A stretch of DNA of 64,000 nucleotides from Nonomuraea thailandensis. GTDB taxonomy: Bacteria; Actinomycetota; Actinomycetes; Streptosporangiales; Streptosporangiaceae. The DNA is taken from assembly GCF_024172165.1 (NCBI RefSeq), contig NZ_JAMZEB010000002.1, positions 10,929,001 through 10,993,000 on the forward strand, written 5' to 3'. Shown piece after piece: positions 18,286 through 26,223 of the stretch; positions within the stretch are counted from its first letter, which is position 1, and each line of letters begins with the position of its first letter. The translations under genes were made by a program, and so were the position numbers. The notes under the pieces are model-generated. The model did not search any database. It saw nothing but the letters and a program-made list of their open reading frames with translations, and was not told the DNA's origin.

Positions 18286-18364
18286 TGCTCTCCTTACCTC
18301 ACGGTGCAAGTTGCCCTAACCATCGCGCATCCGCCGTCAAACCGGAAGCGCGTAGCGTGGCGGT

Positions 18365-18766
18365 GTGATCTACGTCAACACGCCTCTAACCTCTGTGATC
18401 CGTGAGGCAGTGGCCGCGACCTGGGGCGTAGAAGGGGCGGGCGAGCGCCTGCACGGCGGGGAAGAATCCGCTGCCTGCCGCCTCCACGGCCACGTGCTCA
18501 GGATCGGCCCTGAAGGGCGTGCCGTGGACGAGCAGGAGTGGTGTCACACGATCGCCCGGCATGCCGCCGCCACCCTTCCCGAAGCCCTCGCCCCGCTGCC
18601 CACCCCGGAGGGGACGACCGTGGTCGTGGTGGCGGGCCGCCCGATCTCCTGCTGGCCGTACGTCGAGCCTACCTGGCCCGACTCCGGCCTGCCCGCCCAG
18701 CGCGCGCCGATCATCCGCCGCCCGCGGCCGGGAGCCGTTCCAGCGCGTGCTTCTCGGGGTCGGTGA
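18365..18766 (+). pseudogene. Truncated aminoglycoside-phosphotransferase-like gene (N-terminal lobe only)
   Basis: The first about 115 residues look like the start of a phosphotransferase family protein: AACRLHGHVLRIGPEG as the nucleotide-lobe strands and ISCWPYVEPTWPDSG as the hinge. The catalytic HGD and DFD motifs never follow. Instead the frame enters the 3' end of the convergent SARP gene at 18711 and ends in an Arg/Pro-rich tail that is simply the antisense of SARP coding sequence. Residues up to about 115 are coherent and the rest is not, so this is best read as a gene cut by a rearrangement that placed the SARP gene there. Confidence 0.6.
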
Positions 18767-21674
18767 TCGTCGCGCCGCGGGACAGCGCCGCGTGGCAGGC
18801 CCCGGCCCCCAGGGCCCGCGCGCACCGGTCCACCAGGCCGTTGACGTGGGGGTCGGCGGACACGCCGATGCCGCGCAGCGCCCGCGCGGCTCCCAGCAGC
18901 TCCGCCGCGGGCAGCGGCGCCAGGTGCTCGGCCACCCCCTCCAGCACGCTCGCCCGCACGGTCCTGTCGGAGCACCCGGCCATCAACTCCAGCGCCCCGC
19001 GCAGCGGCCCGACCGGCTCAAGGCTCACCCGGGCCAGCTCCACCCGCAGCAGCGCCCCGAACTGCGCGGTCGTCTCGACCCCGAGCGCCATGGCCCGCTC
19101 CAGCAGCCGCGCGGCCTCGCCCGGGTCCCCGCCGCGCCGGGCCAGCTCGGCCCTGGCGTGCAGCACCCTGGCGATCATGTCCTGGTCCCGCGACCGCACG
19201 GCGGCCGCCCACGCCCGGTCCAGCGCCCGCGCCGCCCCCGCACGATCTCCGGCCCGCCCCTTGAGCTGCCCGAGCCGCAGCAGGAACGTCATCGGCCCCA
19301 GCGGCGTCTCCAGCCCGGACAACTCGGCGGCCAGCCGCTCCGGCTCCTCACCGAGCGCCACGGCGGCGGCGAAGTCGCCCCGGTTCTCCGCGACCAGCGA
19401 CAGCCAGTAGAGCGCCGTCCACTGCCCCCACCGGTCTCCGGTCTCGCGGAACCCGGCCAGCGCCGGCTCCAGCAGGTCCTCCGCCCCCGCCACCGCCCCG
19501 TACTCGAACCGCGAGACGCCCGCCGCCAGCAGCGCCGCCGACCGCGTCCACCCGTCGGGATGGTCGCGCAGCCGCGCCAGCGCCCGCTCGGCCAGCTCCA
19601 CCACCTCGCCGGGCGGCGCCAGGCCGCTGCCCAGCATGTACGCGTTCAGCGCGGCCGGATGGTCGCTCTCGCGCAGCGCCCGGCTCACCCCGCCACCCGT
19701 GAGCGCCACACAGAGCCCGTACGCCACCTCCCGCCCGCGCCGCCCCACCCCCTGCCCGGGAGGCGCCGTCCCGCCCTCGCCCACCCTGGCCAGCACCGCC
19801 GCCGCCTGCTCGCCCATCTCCCGCCACTGCCCGCGCACGATCCACGGCCAGAAGCGCGGCAGGATGAGCCTGAGCGGGTCGTCGGTGCGGCGCAGCGCCG
19901 CGTCCAGGTTGTCCCGCTCGGCGTCCAGCACCGCCAGCCATTCGAGCTGCGCCCCGGTCCGCAGGTGCGGATCCGCGGTCTCGGCCAGCCCGGTGTAGTA
20001 GCGGGCGTGCTCCCGGCACAGCTCGGGCAGGTCGGCGGCGGCGTACTGCCTGATGGTCTCCAGCATCGTGTAGCGGTCGCCGGAGACCGCGATGAGCGAC
20101 TTGTCCACCAGCGAGGAGAGCAGGTCCAGGTCCCCGCCGCAGACCCGGGAGACGGCCTCGTACGTGGCGCCGCCCGAGAAGACCGTGAGGCCGCGCAGCA
20201 GCTCCCGCTCGCGCTCGGACAGCAGGTTCCAGCTCCAGTCGATGACGGCGCGCAGCGTGCGGTGCCGCGGCTCCGAGGTGCGCCCGCCGCGGAAGGCCAG
20301 CCGGTCGCCGAGCTGCTCGACCAGCACCGACATCGGCATCGTCCGCAGGCGCGCGGCGGCCAGCTCGATGGCCAGCGGGATGCCGTCGAGCTCGCGGCAG
20401 ATCCGCTCCGCCTCCGCCCGCGTCACCACCAGGTCGGGCCTGGCCGCGGCGGCACGATCGGCGAACAGCTCACCGGCCGGCCCCGCCGGCAGCGGCAGCA
20501 CCTGGTGCAGGCGCTCTCCGGGGACGTCCAGCGGCTCCCGGCTCGTGGCCAGGATCCGCAGGCCCGCGACCTCGGACAGCAGCCACCGCGCCACCCGGGC
20601 CGCCTCCTCGATCACGTGCTCGCAGTTGTCCAGCACGATCAGGGGCGCGGTGCCGCGCAGCGCCGCCACGAGATCGGTGGCCTTGAGCACGCCCTCCACC
20701 GCCGCCCGCACGCTCGCGGCGGAGGCCAGCTCGACCAGCCATACCCCGTCGCGCACGGCCAGCCCCGCCGCCACCTCCACGGCGAGCCGCGTCTTGCCCG
20801 CGCCGCCGGGGCCGACGAGCGTGACCAGCCTGGCGCCCGCCAGCGCCGTGCCGACCCGCTCGACGTCCTCGGCGCGGCCCACGAAGCTCGTCAACCGGGC
20901 GGGCAGGTTGCTCCTGGGCGCCTCCGGCTCCGCGTCGCGCAGCGCCTCCAGGTGGGCGCGCCGCAGCTCCGGCCCCGGGTCAGCGCCCAGCTCCGTCGCC
21001 AGCGCGGTCCTGATCCGCTCGAAGAGCGCGAGCGCCTCGGCCCGCCGCCCCTGCGCGACCAGAGCCCGCACGAGCAGCGCGTGGAACGGCTCGCGCAGGG
21101 GATGCACCGCGACCAGCCCCTCCAACTCCGCCACCACCCCGGCAACACTGTGCCCGGCCCCGAGCCCCAGCCCACCCGGACTGTGGCCATCGGAACTCTG
21201 ACCATGCGAGCCGTGGCCGTTCGGGGTCTGGTCGAGATCCGCCGCGATGCGCGTGGCCAGCGCCGTGAGCCGCAGCTCTTCGAGCCGCGCCGCGGGCCCC
21301 GCCGCGAAGGGCAGCCCGGCCGCGTCCGCCAGCGCGGGCCCGCGCCACAACGCCAGCCCCGCCCGTACGTCCCCGTCGAGCACCAGCCGCTCGAACGCCC
21401 AGGCGTCCACCTCACCAGGCGGCACGGCGAGCACGTAACCGGCGGGATGCGAGGAGATCAGCCCGGACGCCTGCCTGCGCGCCCGCGACACGAGCGACTG
21501 CAGCGCCGCCATCGGATGCGCGGGCGCGTCATCCGGCCACAGGTCCTCGATCAGCCGGTCGGCGGTGACCACCCGCCCGGGGTCGAGTGCCAGCCGCACC
21601 AGCAACGCGCGCACCCGAGCGCCGCCGACCTCGCTCCCCGCCACCCGCAACGGCCCCAGAATCCCGACCCGCAT
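18711..21674 (-). CDS. AfsR/SARP-family regulator with NB-ARC ATPase domain
   Basis: 987 aa from ATG 21674, preceded by GGAGGGTGG. The N-terminal winged helix (1-90, MRVGILGPLRVAG) is followed by a bacterial transcriptional activation domain (about 95-240), then an NB-ARC STAND ATPase with P-loop GPGGAGKT and Walker B VLDNCEHV, and a long TPR-like C-terminus. Such proteins usually activate secondary-metabolism genes. No biosynthetic cluster is visible beside it, so the target is distant or unknown. The activation domain contains a polar Gly/His/Ser insertion (roughly residues 150-175) not typical of the fold. Its 3' end overlaps the broken phosphotransferase. Confidence 0.93.
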   Translation of the reverse strand: MRVGILGPLRVAGSEVGGARVRALLVRLALDPGRVVTADRLIEDLWPDDAPAHPMAALQSLVSRARRQASGLISSHPAGYVLAVPPGEVDAWAFERLVLDGDVRAGLALWRGPALADAAGLPFAAGPAARLEELRLTALATRIAADLDQTPNGHGSHGQSSDGHSPGGLGLGAGHSVAGVVAELEGLVAVHPLREPFHALLVRALVAQGRRAEALALFERIRTALATELGADPGPELRRAHLEALRDAEPEAPRSNLPARLTSFVGRAEDVERVGTALAGARLVTLVGPGGAGKTRLAVEVAAGLAVRDGVWLVELASAASVRAAVEGVLKATDLVAALRGTAPLIVLDNCEHVIEEAARVARWLLSEVAGLRILATSREPLDVPGERLHQVLPLPAGPAGELFADRAAAARPDLVVTRAEAERICRELDGIPLAIELAAARLRTMPMSVLVEQLGDRLAFRGGRTSEPRHRTLRAVIDWSWNLLSERERELLRGLTVFSGGATYEAVSRVCGGDLDLLSSLVDKSLIAVSGDRYTMLETIRQYAAADLPELCREHARYYTGLAETADPHLRTGAQLEWLAVLDAERDNLDAALRRTDDPLRLILPRFWPWIVRGQWREMGEQAAAVLARVGEGGTAPPGQGVGRRGREVAYGLCVALTGGGVSRALRESDHPAALNAYMLGSGLAPPGEVVELAERALARLRDHPDGWTRSAALLAAGVSRFEYGAVAGAEDLLEPALAGFRETGDRWGQWTALYWLSLVAENRGDFAAAVALGEEPERLAAELSGLETPLGPMTFLLRLGQLKGRAGDRAGAARALDRAWAAAVRSRDQDMIARVLHARAELARRGGDPGEAARLLERAMALGVETTAQFGALLRVELARVSLEPVGPLRGALELMAGCSDRTVRASVLEGVAEHLAPLPAAELLGAARALRGIGVSADPHVNGLVDRCARALGAGACHAALSRGATITDPEKHALERLPAAGGG

Positions 21675-21757
21675 CCACCCTCCACGACTGCGCGCCGAGT
21701 CAACAGTACGCACCCGCGCAACCCCGCCGTACCGGCGGCCAGAGGTCGTATCGGGGC

Positions 21758-22534
21758 TCAGAGGCCGAGCCGGTCCCGCAGCAGCTCGACCGGCAGGTGC
21801 GGCACCGTGGCCTCGCTGAACTCGGGCAGCCCGACGAGCAGCTCCGCCTCGTCCGCGTACAGCCCGGCCACCGCCGCGTACCCCCTGCTCTGCCGCGGCT
21901 CGATGTTGTAGTAGCTGCCGTTGCCGTACTGGATGCGCACGCTCTCCAGCGCCGGCCGAGCGCTGGCCAGGCAGGCCCCCATCGGCAGCCCCAGCTCGGT
22001 CGGCGAGGTGAGCGTGTGGGCGTTGCCCGCCACGACCAGCGCGGGCTCGATGTGCGCGGTCAGCACCCGCTCCGCCATCAGCGCGTCCCGCTGCGACCAG
22101 TCACCGGTGAACATCCCGCCGTCGAACAGCGTGACCGACAGCCCCGGGATGGCCTTGAGCACGGCGAAGTGCCCCGCCGTCACGCGCCCGTCGCCGAGCC
22201 ACCACAGCGGATGGTCGAGCCCCGTGCCGTCGGCCAGGTAGACGTCGAGCTGCGCCTTGAGGTTCTCCGGCCACTCCAGGGCCAGATGGGTCAGCTCAAG
22301 TGCCCGCATGAGGCCGAGGACGATCAGCGGGTTCTCCCTGACCCCGTGCACCTCGCCGAGCAGCAGCAGCCCCGTCTCCTGCAGCGAGCGTCTGGCCCGC
22401 TCGAGCGCGCTCTCCTCGACCGCGAGCTCGTAGTCGTCCGTACGGAATTCGGCGACGGCCTCGAGCAGGCCGTCCAGCGTGTCGACGCCTGGCATGCTTC
22501 CACAGTGTTCGCACTCGTCGCTGAGCGCAACCAC
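21758..22534 (-). CDS. EreA/ChaN/Tiki-superfamily putative metallohydrolase
   Basis: 258 aa from GTG 22534 (GAGGGG upstream); an internal ATG at 22495 is a possible alternative. The superfamily signature is visible: Glu and His in LLLLGEVHG, a Glu in LALEWP, and a late His in VVAGNAHT. The same fold supports erythromycin esterase, iron-regulated ChaN and the Tiki/TraB peptidases, so metal-dependent hydrolysis is expected but the substrate is open. It starts 45 bp after the KAS III gene on the same strand and probably shares its mRNA. Confidence 0.7.
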   Translation of the reverse strand: MVALSDECEHCGSMPGVDTLDGLLEAVAEFRTDDYELAVEESALERARRSLQETGLLLLGEVHGVRENPLIVLGLMRALELTHLALEWPENLKAQLDVYLADGTGLDHPLWWLGDGRVTAGHFAVLKAIPGLSVTLFDGGMFTGDWSQRDALMAERVLTAHIEPALVVAGNAHTLTSPTELGLPMGACLASARPALESVRIQYGNGSYYNIEPRQSRGYAAVAGLYADEAELLVGLPEFSEATVPHLPVELLRDRLGL

Positions 22535-22579
22535 CAGGACCCCTCAGCGAGGGATCCGATCCGTCGCCGAGGGCCGACG

Positions 22580-23518
22580 TCAGGGGCAGCGGACGACCAT
22601 GCCCGCGTAGGACAGGTTGCCGCCGAAGCCGAACAGCAGCATCGGCGCCCCCTGCGGCACCACTCCGCGCTCCAGCAGCTTCGACAGCGCGAGGGGCACG
22701 CTGGCCGCCGAGGTGTTGCCCGACTCCACCACGTCCCTGGCGACGATCGCGTTGACCGCGCCGAGCTTGTCGGCGATGGGATCGATGATGCGCAGGTTCG
22801 CCTGGTGCAGGACCACCGCCGCCAGGTCCTCGGGCCGGACGCCGCCGCGCTCGCACGCCTGCCTGGCGATGGCGGGGAGCCGGGTGGTGGCCCAGCGGTA
22901 GACGGTCTGGCCGTCCTGGGAGAAGCGGGTCGGGGCGCCCTCGATGCGGACGGCCCGGCCCAGCTCGGGCGCCGAGCCCCAGACGACGGGGCCGATCCGC
23001 GCCTCCTCGGACGCGCTGACCACGGCGGCGCCCGCGCCGTCGCCCGTCAGCACGCAGGTGGTCCTGTCGGTCCAGTCGGTCACCGCGGTCATCTTGTCGG
23101 CGCCGACGACCAGGGCGTGGGTGGCGGCGCCCGCGCGGATGGCGTGGTCGGCCTGGGCGAGGGCGTGGGTGAAGCCGGAGCAGGAGGCGCCCAGGTCCAT
23201 CAGCGCGCCGCCCGGCACGCCGAGCCGGGCCGCCACGCGGGAGGCGACATTGGGGGCGCGCTCGGTCTGGGTGCAGGTGGCGACCAGCACGAGGTCGAGG
23301 TCGGAGGGGTTCAGGCCGCTGCCGGCCAGTGCCTTGGCGGCGGCGTGCGTGGCCAGGTCGGCGACGCTCTCACCGTCCTCGGCCACGTGCCTGGTGCGGA
23401 TGCCGACCCGCTTGCTGATCCACTCGTCGCTGGTGTCCACCAGCTCCGCCAGGTCGTCATTTGTCATGATCTTGGCGGGTTGGTAGTGGCCTGTGGCGAC
23501 AAGTCGTGATCCACTCAT
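22580..23518 (-). CDS. 3-oxoacyl-ACP synthase III (FabH-like)
   Basis: 312 aa from ATG 23518. All three thiolase-fold catalytic residues are present: Cys in DLGASCSGFTHA, His in VVLHQANLR and Asn in ESGNTSAAS. The GFGGNLSYAG segment closes the C-terminus. It condenses an acyl-CoA starter with malonyl-ACP, or transfers an acyl group. The location away from other fatty-acid genes and the pairing with a TetR and an EreA-fold protein suggest a specialised role (unusual starter unit or small-molecule acylation) rather than housekeeping FabH. Confidence 0.9.
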   Translation of the reverse strand: MSGSRLVATGHYQPAKIMTNDDLAELVDTSDEWISKRVGIRTRHVAEDGESVADLATHAAAKALAGSGLNPSDLDLVLVATCTQTERAPNVASRVAARLGVPGGALMDLGASCSGFTHALAQADHAIRAGAATHALVVGADKMTAVTDWTDRTTCVLTGDGAGAAVVSASEEARIGPVVWGSAPELGRAVRIEGAPTRFSQDGQTVYRWATTRLPAIARQACERGGVRPEDLAAVVLHQANLRIIDPIADKLGAVNAIVARDVVESGNTSAASVPLALSKLLERGVVPQGAPMLLFGFGGNLSYAGMVVRCP

Positions 23519-23529
23519 GCGGCGGACTA

Positions 23530-23553
23530 TAGCAAGCGAACGTTCGGACGCTA
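23530..23553. promoter_or_regulatory. TetR operator between KAS III and TetR genes
   Basis: A 24-bp dyad of the form TAGC-N3-CGAACGTTCG-N3-GCTA with no mismatch in the 18 symmetric positions. It lies between candidate -10 elements for both directions (TATAGT on the minus strand, TAAAAT at 23552-23557 on the plus strand), so one bound TetR dimer could repress both genes. Confidence 0.7.
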
Positions 23554-23596
23554 AAATGTCCCGTGTGAACGCTTCACCAACGGACGGAGACCTCGC

Positions 23597-24214
23597 ATGA
23601 GCCCGCGCAGGTCGGTCGCCGAGGCGCTGGGCACGCGGGCGGCCATCCTCGACCGCTCGGTGGCCGTCGCCTCCGTGGAGGGGCTCGAAGGGCTGACCAT
23701 CGGCCGGCTCGCCGCCGAGCTGGGCATGAGCAAGTCGGGCGTGCTCGGGCACTTCGGCTCGAAGGAGGCGCTGCAGCTCGCCGTCCTGGAGCGGGCGGAC
23801 GGGATCTTCCTGGCCGAGGTGTGGGAGCCCGCCGCGCCCGCCGCGCCGGGGCTGGTGCGGTTGCGGGTGCTCTGCGAGGCGTGGATCTCGTACCTGGAGC
23901 GTCAGGTCTTTCCCGGCGGGTGCTTCTTCGTGGCGGCGGCGCACGAGTTCGACGGCCGGCCCGGGGCCGTGCGGGACGCGGTGGAGAGCCGGTTCGAGGC
24001 CTGGCGGAGGCGGCTGGGCAAGGAGGCGGGCCGGGCCGTGGACGCGGGGGAGCTGCCCGCGGGCACGGATCCGGAGCAGGTCGTGTTCGAGTTGCTGGGC
24101 GTGGTCATGGCGTTGAACCACGCGATCCAGCTCCACGGCGACCAGCGGGCCGCCGCCCGCGCCCGCCGCGCCGTGGAGACCCGCCTGATGCCCGCCGGCG
24201 AGAGACCCGCCTGA
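23597..24214 (+). CDS. TetR-family regulator
   Basis: 205 aa. The HTH is LTIGRLAAELGMSKSGVLGHF (about residues 34-53 cover its core), followed by SKEALQ. The ligand domain resembles TetR_C_33-like members. Divergent from the KAS III operon with a strong palindrome between, so it is the likely repressor of that operon and of itself. The last codons fall in a 26-bp tandem repeat, which extends past the stop. Confidence 0.9.
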   Translation: MSPRRSVAEALGTRAAILDRSVAVASVEGLEGLTIGRLAAELGMSKSGVLGHFGSKEALQLAVLERADGIFLAEVWEPAAPAAPGLVRLRVLCEAWISYLERQVFPGGCFFVAAAHEFDGRPGAVRDAVESRFEAWRRRLGKEAGRAVDAGELPAGTDPEQVVFELLGVVMALNHAIQLHGDQRAAARARRAVETRLMPAGERPA

Positions 24215-24291
24215 CACCCGCACGCGGGAGACCGGCCGACCTGACACCCGTCGACGGGAGACCCGCCTGACACCCGCCGGCATGGACCCCG
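24184..24291. repeat. 26-bp minisatellite spanning the TetR stop codon
   Basis: Four consecutive units start CCTGA at 24184, 24210, 24240 and 24266. The unit has the form CCTGACACCCG-N5-GGAGACCCG (26 bp); the second has a 4-bp insertion. The first unit encodes the TetR C-terminus and the rest is non-coding. The remaining sequence to 24387 shows no gene. Confidence 0.75.
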
Positions 24292-24387
24292 CTGACGGCG
24301 GCCGGCCCGCGCCTCGCCTTGGGCCTGCGCGGCGGAAGATCCGCATGGCGGTGGCGCGGGAGTGCCCCGCCTGGCTGCTTGCTGTGG

Positions 24388-24600
24388 TTACTGGGTCGAG
24401 AGACGGTCGAACAGGGCCAGTGCCGCCTGCCTTACCTCCTCCGGCGAGACGCCGTCCAGGGTCTGCCTGGCGTCGGCGATGTCGCGGGTGGTGGCCAGCG
24501 TGATGGCCACGGACGAGGCGGCGGCACGGTCGATCGATCCCGTCGGGGCGGCGTCGGCCAGTTGCTGGGCGCTCGCGGCGAGGTCGAGGTTGTCTCTCAA
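24388..24600 (-). CDS. Small hypothetical protein
   Basis: 70 aa from TTG 24600, preceded by GAGGAG with 5-bp spacing. An in-frame ATG at 24648 would overlap the upstream gene and lacks such a site. The product is helical and hydrophilic (SPEEVRQAALALFDRL near the end), with no motif I recognise. It is the third gene of the small operon after the DUF3140 and SnoaL-like genes, 37 bp downstream of the latter. Confidence 0.6.
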   Translation of the reverse strand: MRDNLDLAASAQQLADAAPTGSIDRAAASSVAITLATTRDIADARQTLDGVSPEEVRQAALALFDRLSTQ

Positions 24601-24637
24601 CGGATCTCCTCGGGTGAAGACGGTTCGGCCCATTGCA

Positions 24638-24988
24638 TCACTTGACATCGTGCCGCATCCACCATTCGGTGAATTCCCGGCATCGCCCGTCGGGGGCGAA
24701 CCGTATCACCCAGAGGTTGCTGTACGTTTTGTCCGGATATGTCGTGACTCCTTGGATGACGCTCACGTCCTCCGTCACGCTCACCGGATGCCACTCGAAT
24801 GTGGCCTCACCAGGCTTGTCCTGTCGTCCCAGCCACTCGCGGACGATGTCGTCCCGCCCCTGCCACGGCGAGCTGTACGGCTCGGTGTAGTAGACCGCGT
24901 CCTCGGTGAACAGGGCGGCGATGTCGTCGGGATCGTTGGAGTTCCACGCGCGTACGTAGCCCTCGATCCACGGATGTGGCTGGACCAT
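24638..24988 (-). CDS. SnoaL/NTF2-like protein
   Basis: 116 aa, a single NTF2-fold domain: PWIEGYVRAWNSNDPDDIAALF at the start (given in part), then a YY.EPY..PW.G.D.I segment and a C-terminal strand FTEWWMRHD. The fold forms a cone-shaped pocket found in isomerases, cyclases and small-ligand binders; the function here is not determined. It starts 4 bp after the DUF3140 stop and has GAGAGGATGA as Shine-Dalgarno. Confidence 0.8.
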   Translation of the reverse strand: MVQPHPWIEGYVRAWNSNDPDDIAALFTEDAVYYTEPYSSPWQGRDDIVREWLGRQDKPGEATFEWHPVSVTEDVSVIQGVTTYPDKTYSNLWVIRFAPDGRCREFTEWWMRHDVK

Positions 24989-24992
24989 GGGG

Positions 24993-25310
24993 TCATCCTC
25001 TCAGCGGGTCGTGACCTACGGACATGAGCTCGCGCCGCGAGTCGTCATCCGTACGGTCACCCATGGTCTCGACAAGCTCCACGACCTGGCGCATCACGTC
25101 GATATCGCTCTTGGTGAGGTCGCCCTTCCGCTTGCTCAGGACGTGCAGCACACCCCGCCCCAGCTCGTCGATGCCCAGGTCGGGATCGGGCGGGAAGCCC
25201 TCCTCGCCTGCGGCCTCGGCGAGCAGGTACGAGCGCAGTTCCTCGGAGTTCATGTTGACCGCCCGATGGAACTCGTTCCAGAGCATGTCGGTGTCGAAAC
25301 CCTCAGTCAT
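24993..25310 (-). CDS. DUF3140-family protein
   Basis: 105 aa from ATG 25310. The segments LWNEFHRAVNM, ELRSYLL and RGVLHVLSKRKGDLT match the DUF3140 family of small DNA-binding-like actinobacterial proteins. The highly charged middle (KRKGDLTKSDID) is characteristic. Function not established. It is the second gene of the operon that begins with the DUF1905/YdeI gene, 40 bp downstream of it. Confidence 0.75.
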   Translation of the reverse strand: MTEGFDTDMLWNEFHRAVNMNSEELRSYLLAEAAGEEGFPPDPDLGIDELGRGVLHVLSKRKGDLTKSDIDVMRQVVELVETMGDRTDDDSRRELMSVGHDPLRG

Positions 25311-25350
25311 ACTCGCCCGCCTACCCGCCACGCCCCCCGTTACGCACCCG

Positions 25351-25797
25351 TCACCCCTCGCCGCCTGCGAGCTTGGCCACCGTGTCGGCGACGCGCCGCT
25401 GCCGGGTCTCGGGCTTCTTGGCGCCCTCGACGTTCAGCACGTGCCACCTCCTGCGCGAGTAGGACAGGCTCTCGAAGAACTTCTTCGCCTCGGGCGCCGC
25501 GTCGAGTGCCGCGGCCAGGTCGCCGGGCACCGTCACCTCGCGGGGCGCCGTGTCCAGTGTGAGCTCCACCTCGACCTCGTCGCCCGCCGCCACGCCGCAG
25601 CCCTGCCGGTTCTCGGCGCTGAGGGGCAGCAGGTAGCGGCCGCCCATCGGGGCCACGGTGCTCCGGTAGGTGTAGTCGTTGATCGTCACGTTGACGGCCG
25701 GGCGCTTGCCGCTCCCCAGCTCGTCGACGATCCCGGCGGGGACCTCGAAGCCCGTGGCGGTCTTGCCGGCCAGCTCGATCGTGGTGCGGAATCTCAT
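25351..25797 (-). CDS. DUF1905/YdeI (OmdA)-domain protein
   Basis: 148 aa from ATG 25797 (GAGGG upstream); an earlier in-frame start at 25878 is rejected because family members begin at the MRFRTTIEL strand. DUF1905 beta-barrel domain at about 1-90 with PMGGRYLLPLSAENR, then an OmdA/YdeI helical region with AKKFFESLSYSRRRWHVL. No catalytic activity is known. It heads a four-gene minus-strand operon. Confidence 0.8.
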   Translation of the reverse strand: MRFRTTIELAGKTATGFEVPAGIVDELGSGKRPAVNVTINDYTYRSTVAPMGGRYLLPLSAENRQGCGVAAGDEVEVELTLDTAPREVTVPGDLAAALDAAPEAKKFFESLSYSRRRWHVLNVEGAKKPETRQRRVADTVAKLAGGEG

Positions 25798-26011
25798 CGT
25801 CGAACCCTCTGGTAGGGGAGTGGCGTCTGATGAAGAGGGTAGAAGCCGACAAAAAAAATTGTCAACTGCTACGGTCACGAATCGCTGTATTTCGTATCTC
25901 GTTTAGGTACGGAGGTACTCAGGGCGTACGTTCCCGCCTCGGTCATCATGGAGTCGCCTCGGCGCGGGGGACGCAGGGGCGGCTCCACAGAGAAATGCCG
26001 CGAGGAGGGGA

Positions 26012-26076
26012 CGGCACGTGTCACGGGCCTGGACGGGCGGTCTGCCAGCCGCGGTCCCCGCCCGTGACACGTGCCG
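26012..26076 (-). terminator. Large inverted repeat, possible LacI transcript terminator
   Basis: Left arm 26012-26028 (CGGCACGTGTCACGGGC) is the exact reverse complement of 26060-26076, with a 31-nt partly structured loop. It lies 143 bp past the LacI stop and about 215 bp before the DUF1905 start, so a terminator is plausible; there is no T-tract. The whole 25798-26219 region has no credible gene. Confidence 0.45.
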
Positions 26077-26223
26077 GACGGGGTCATGGCGGAAGGCCGC
26101 GCGCCGGACGGGCTGCGCCCTGGACGGGCTGCGCGCCGGACGGGCTGTGACAGAAGGGCTGCGTGCCGGGCGGGCCTGTGGCGGGAAGGCTGCGTGCCGG
26201 ACGGGTCTGTGGCGGAGGGCTAC
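26071..26223. repeat. 30-bp minisatellite running into the LacI stop codon
   Basis: Five consecutive units begin G(C/T)GCCGG at 26071, 26101, 26133, 26163 and 26194, with lengths of 30, 32, 30, 31 and 30 bp and a partial sixth at 26224. The consensus opens GYGCCGGACGGG and closes with GGCTGC. The first unit shares its 5' end with the right arm of the inverted repeat, and the last contains the LacI stop. Confidence 0.8.

Noticed and set aside
18519..21911. 1130-codon open frame on the plus strand
   Set aside because: It is the antisense of the SARP gene; high GC keeps the opposite strand open. Its product is Arg/Pro/Gln-rich and without domain structure.
24184..26223. Tandem repeats as a CRISPR array
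   Set aside because: Units abut with no unique spacers and no cas genes are present.
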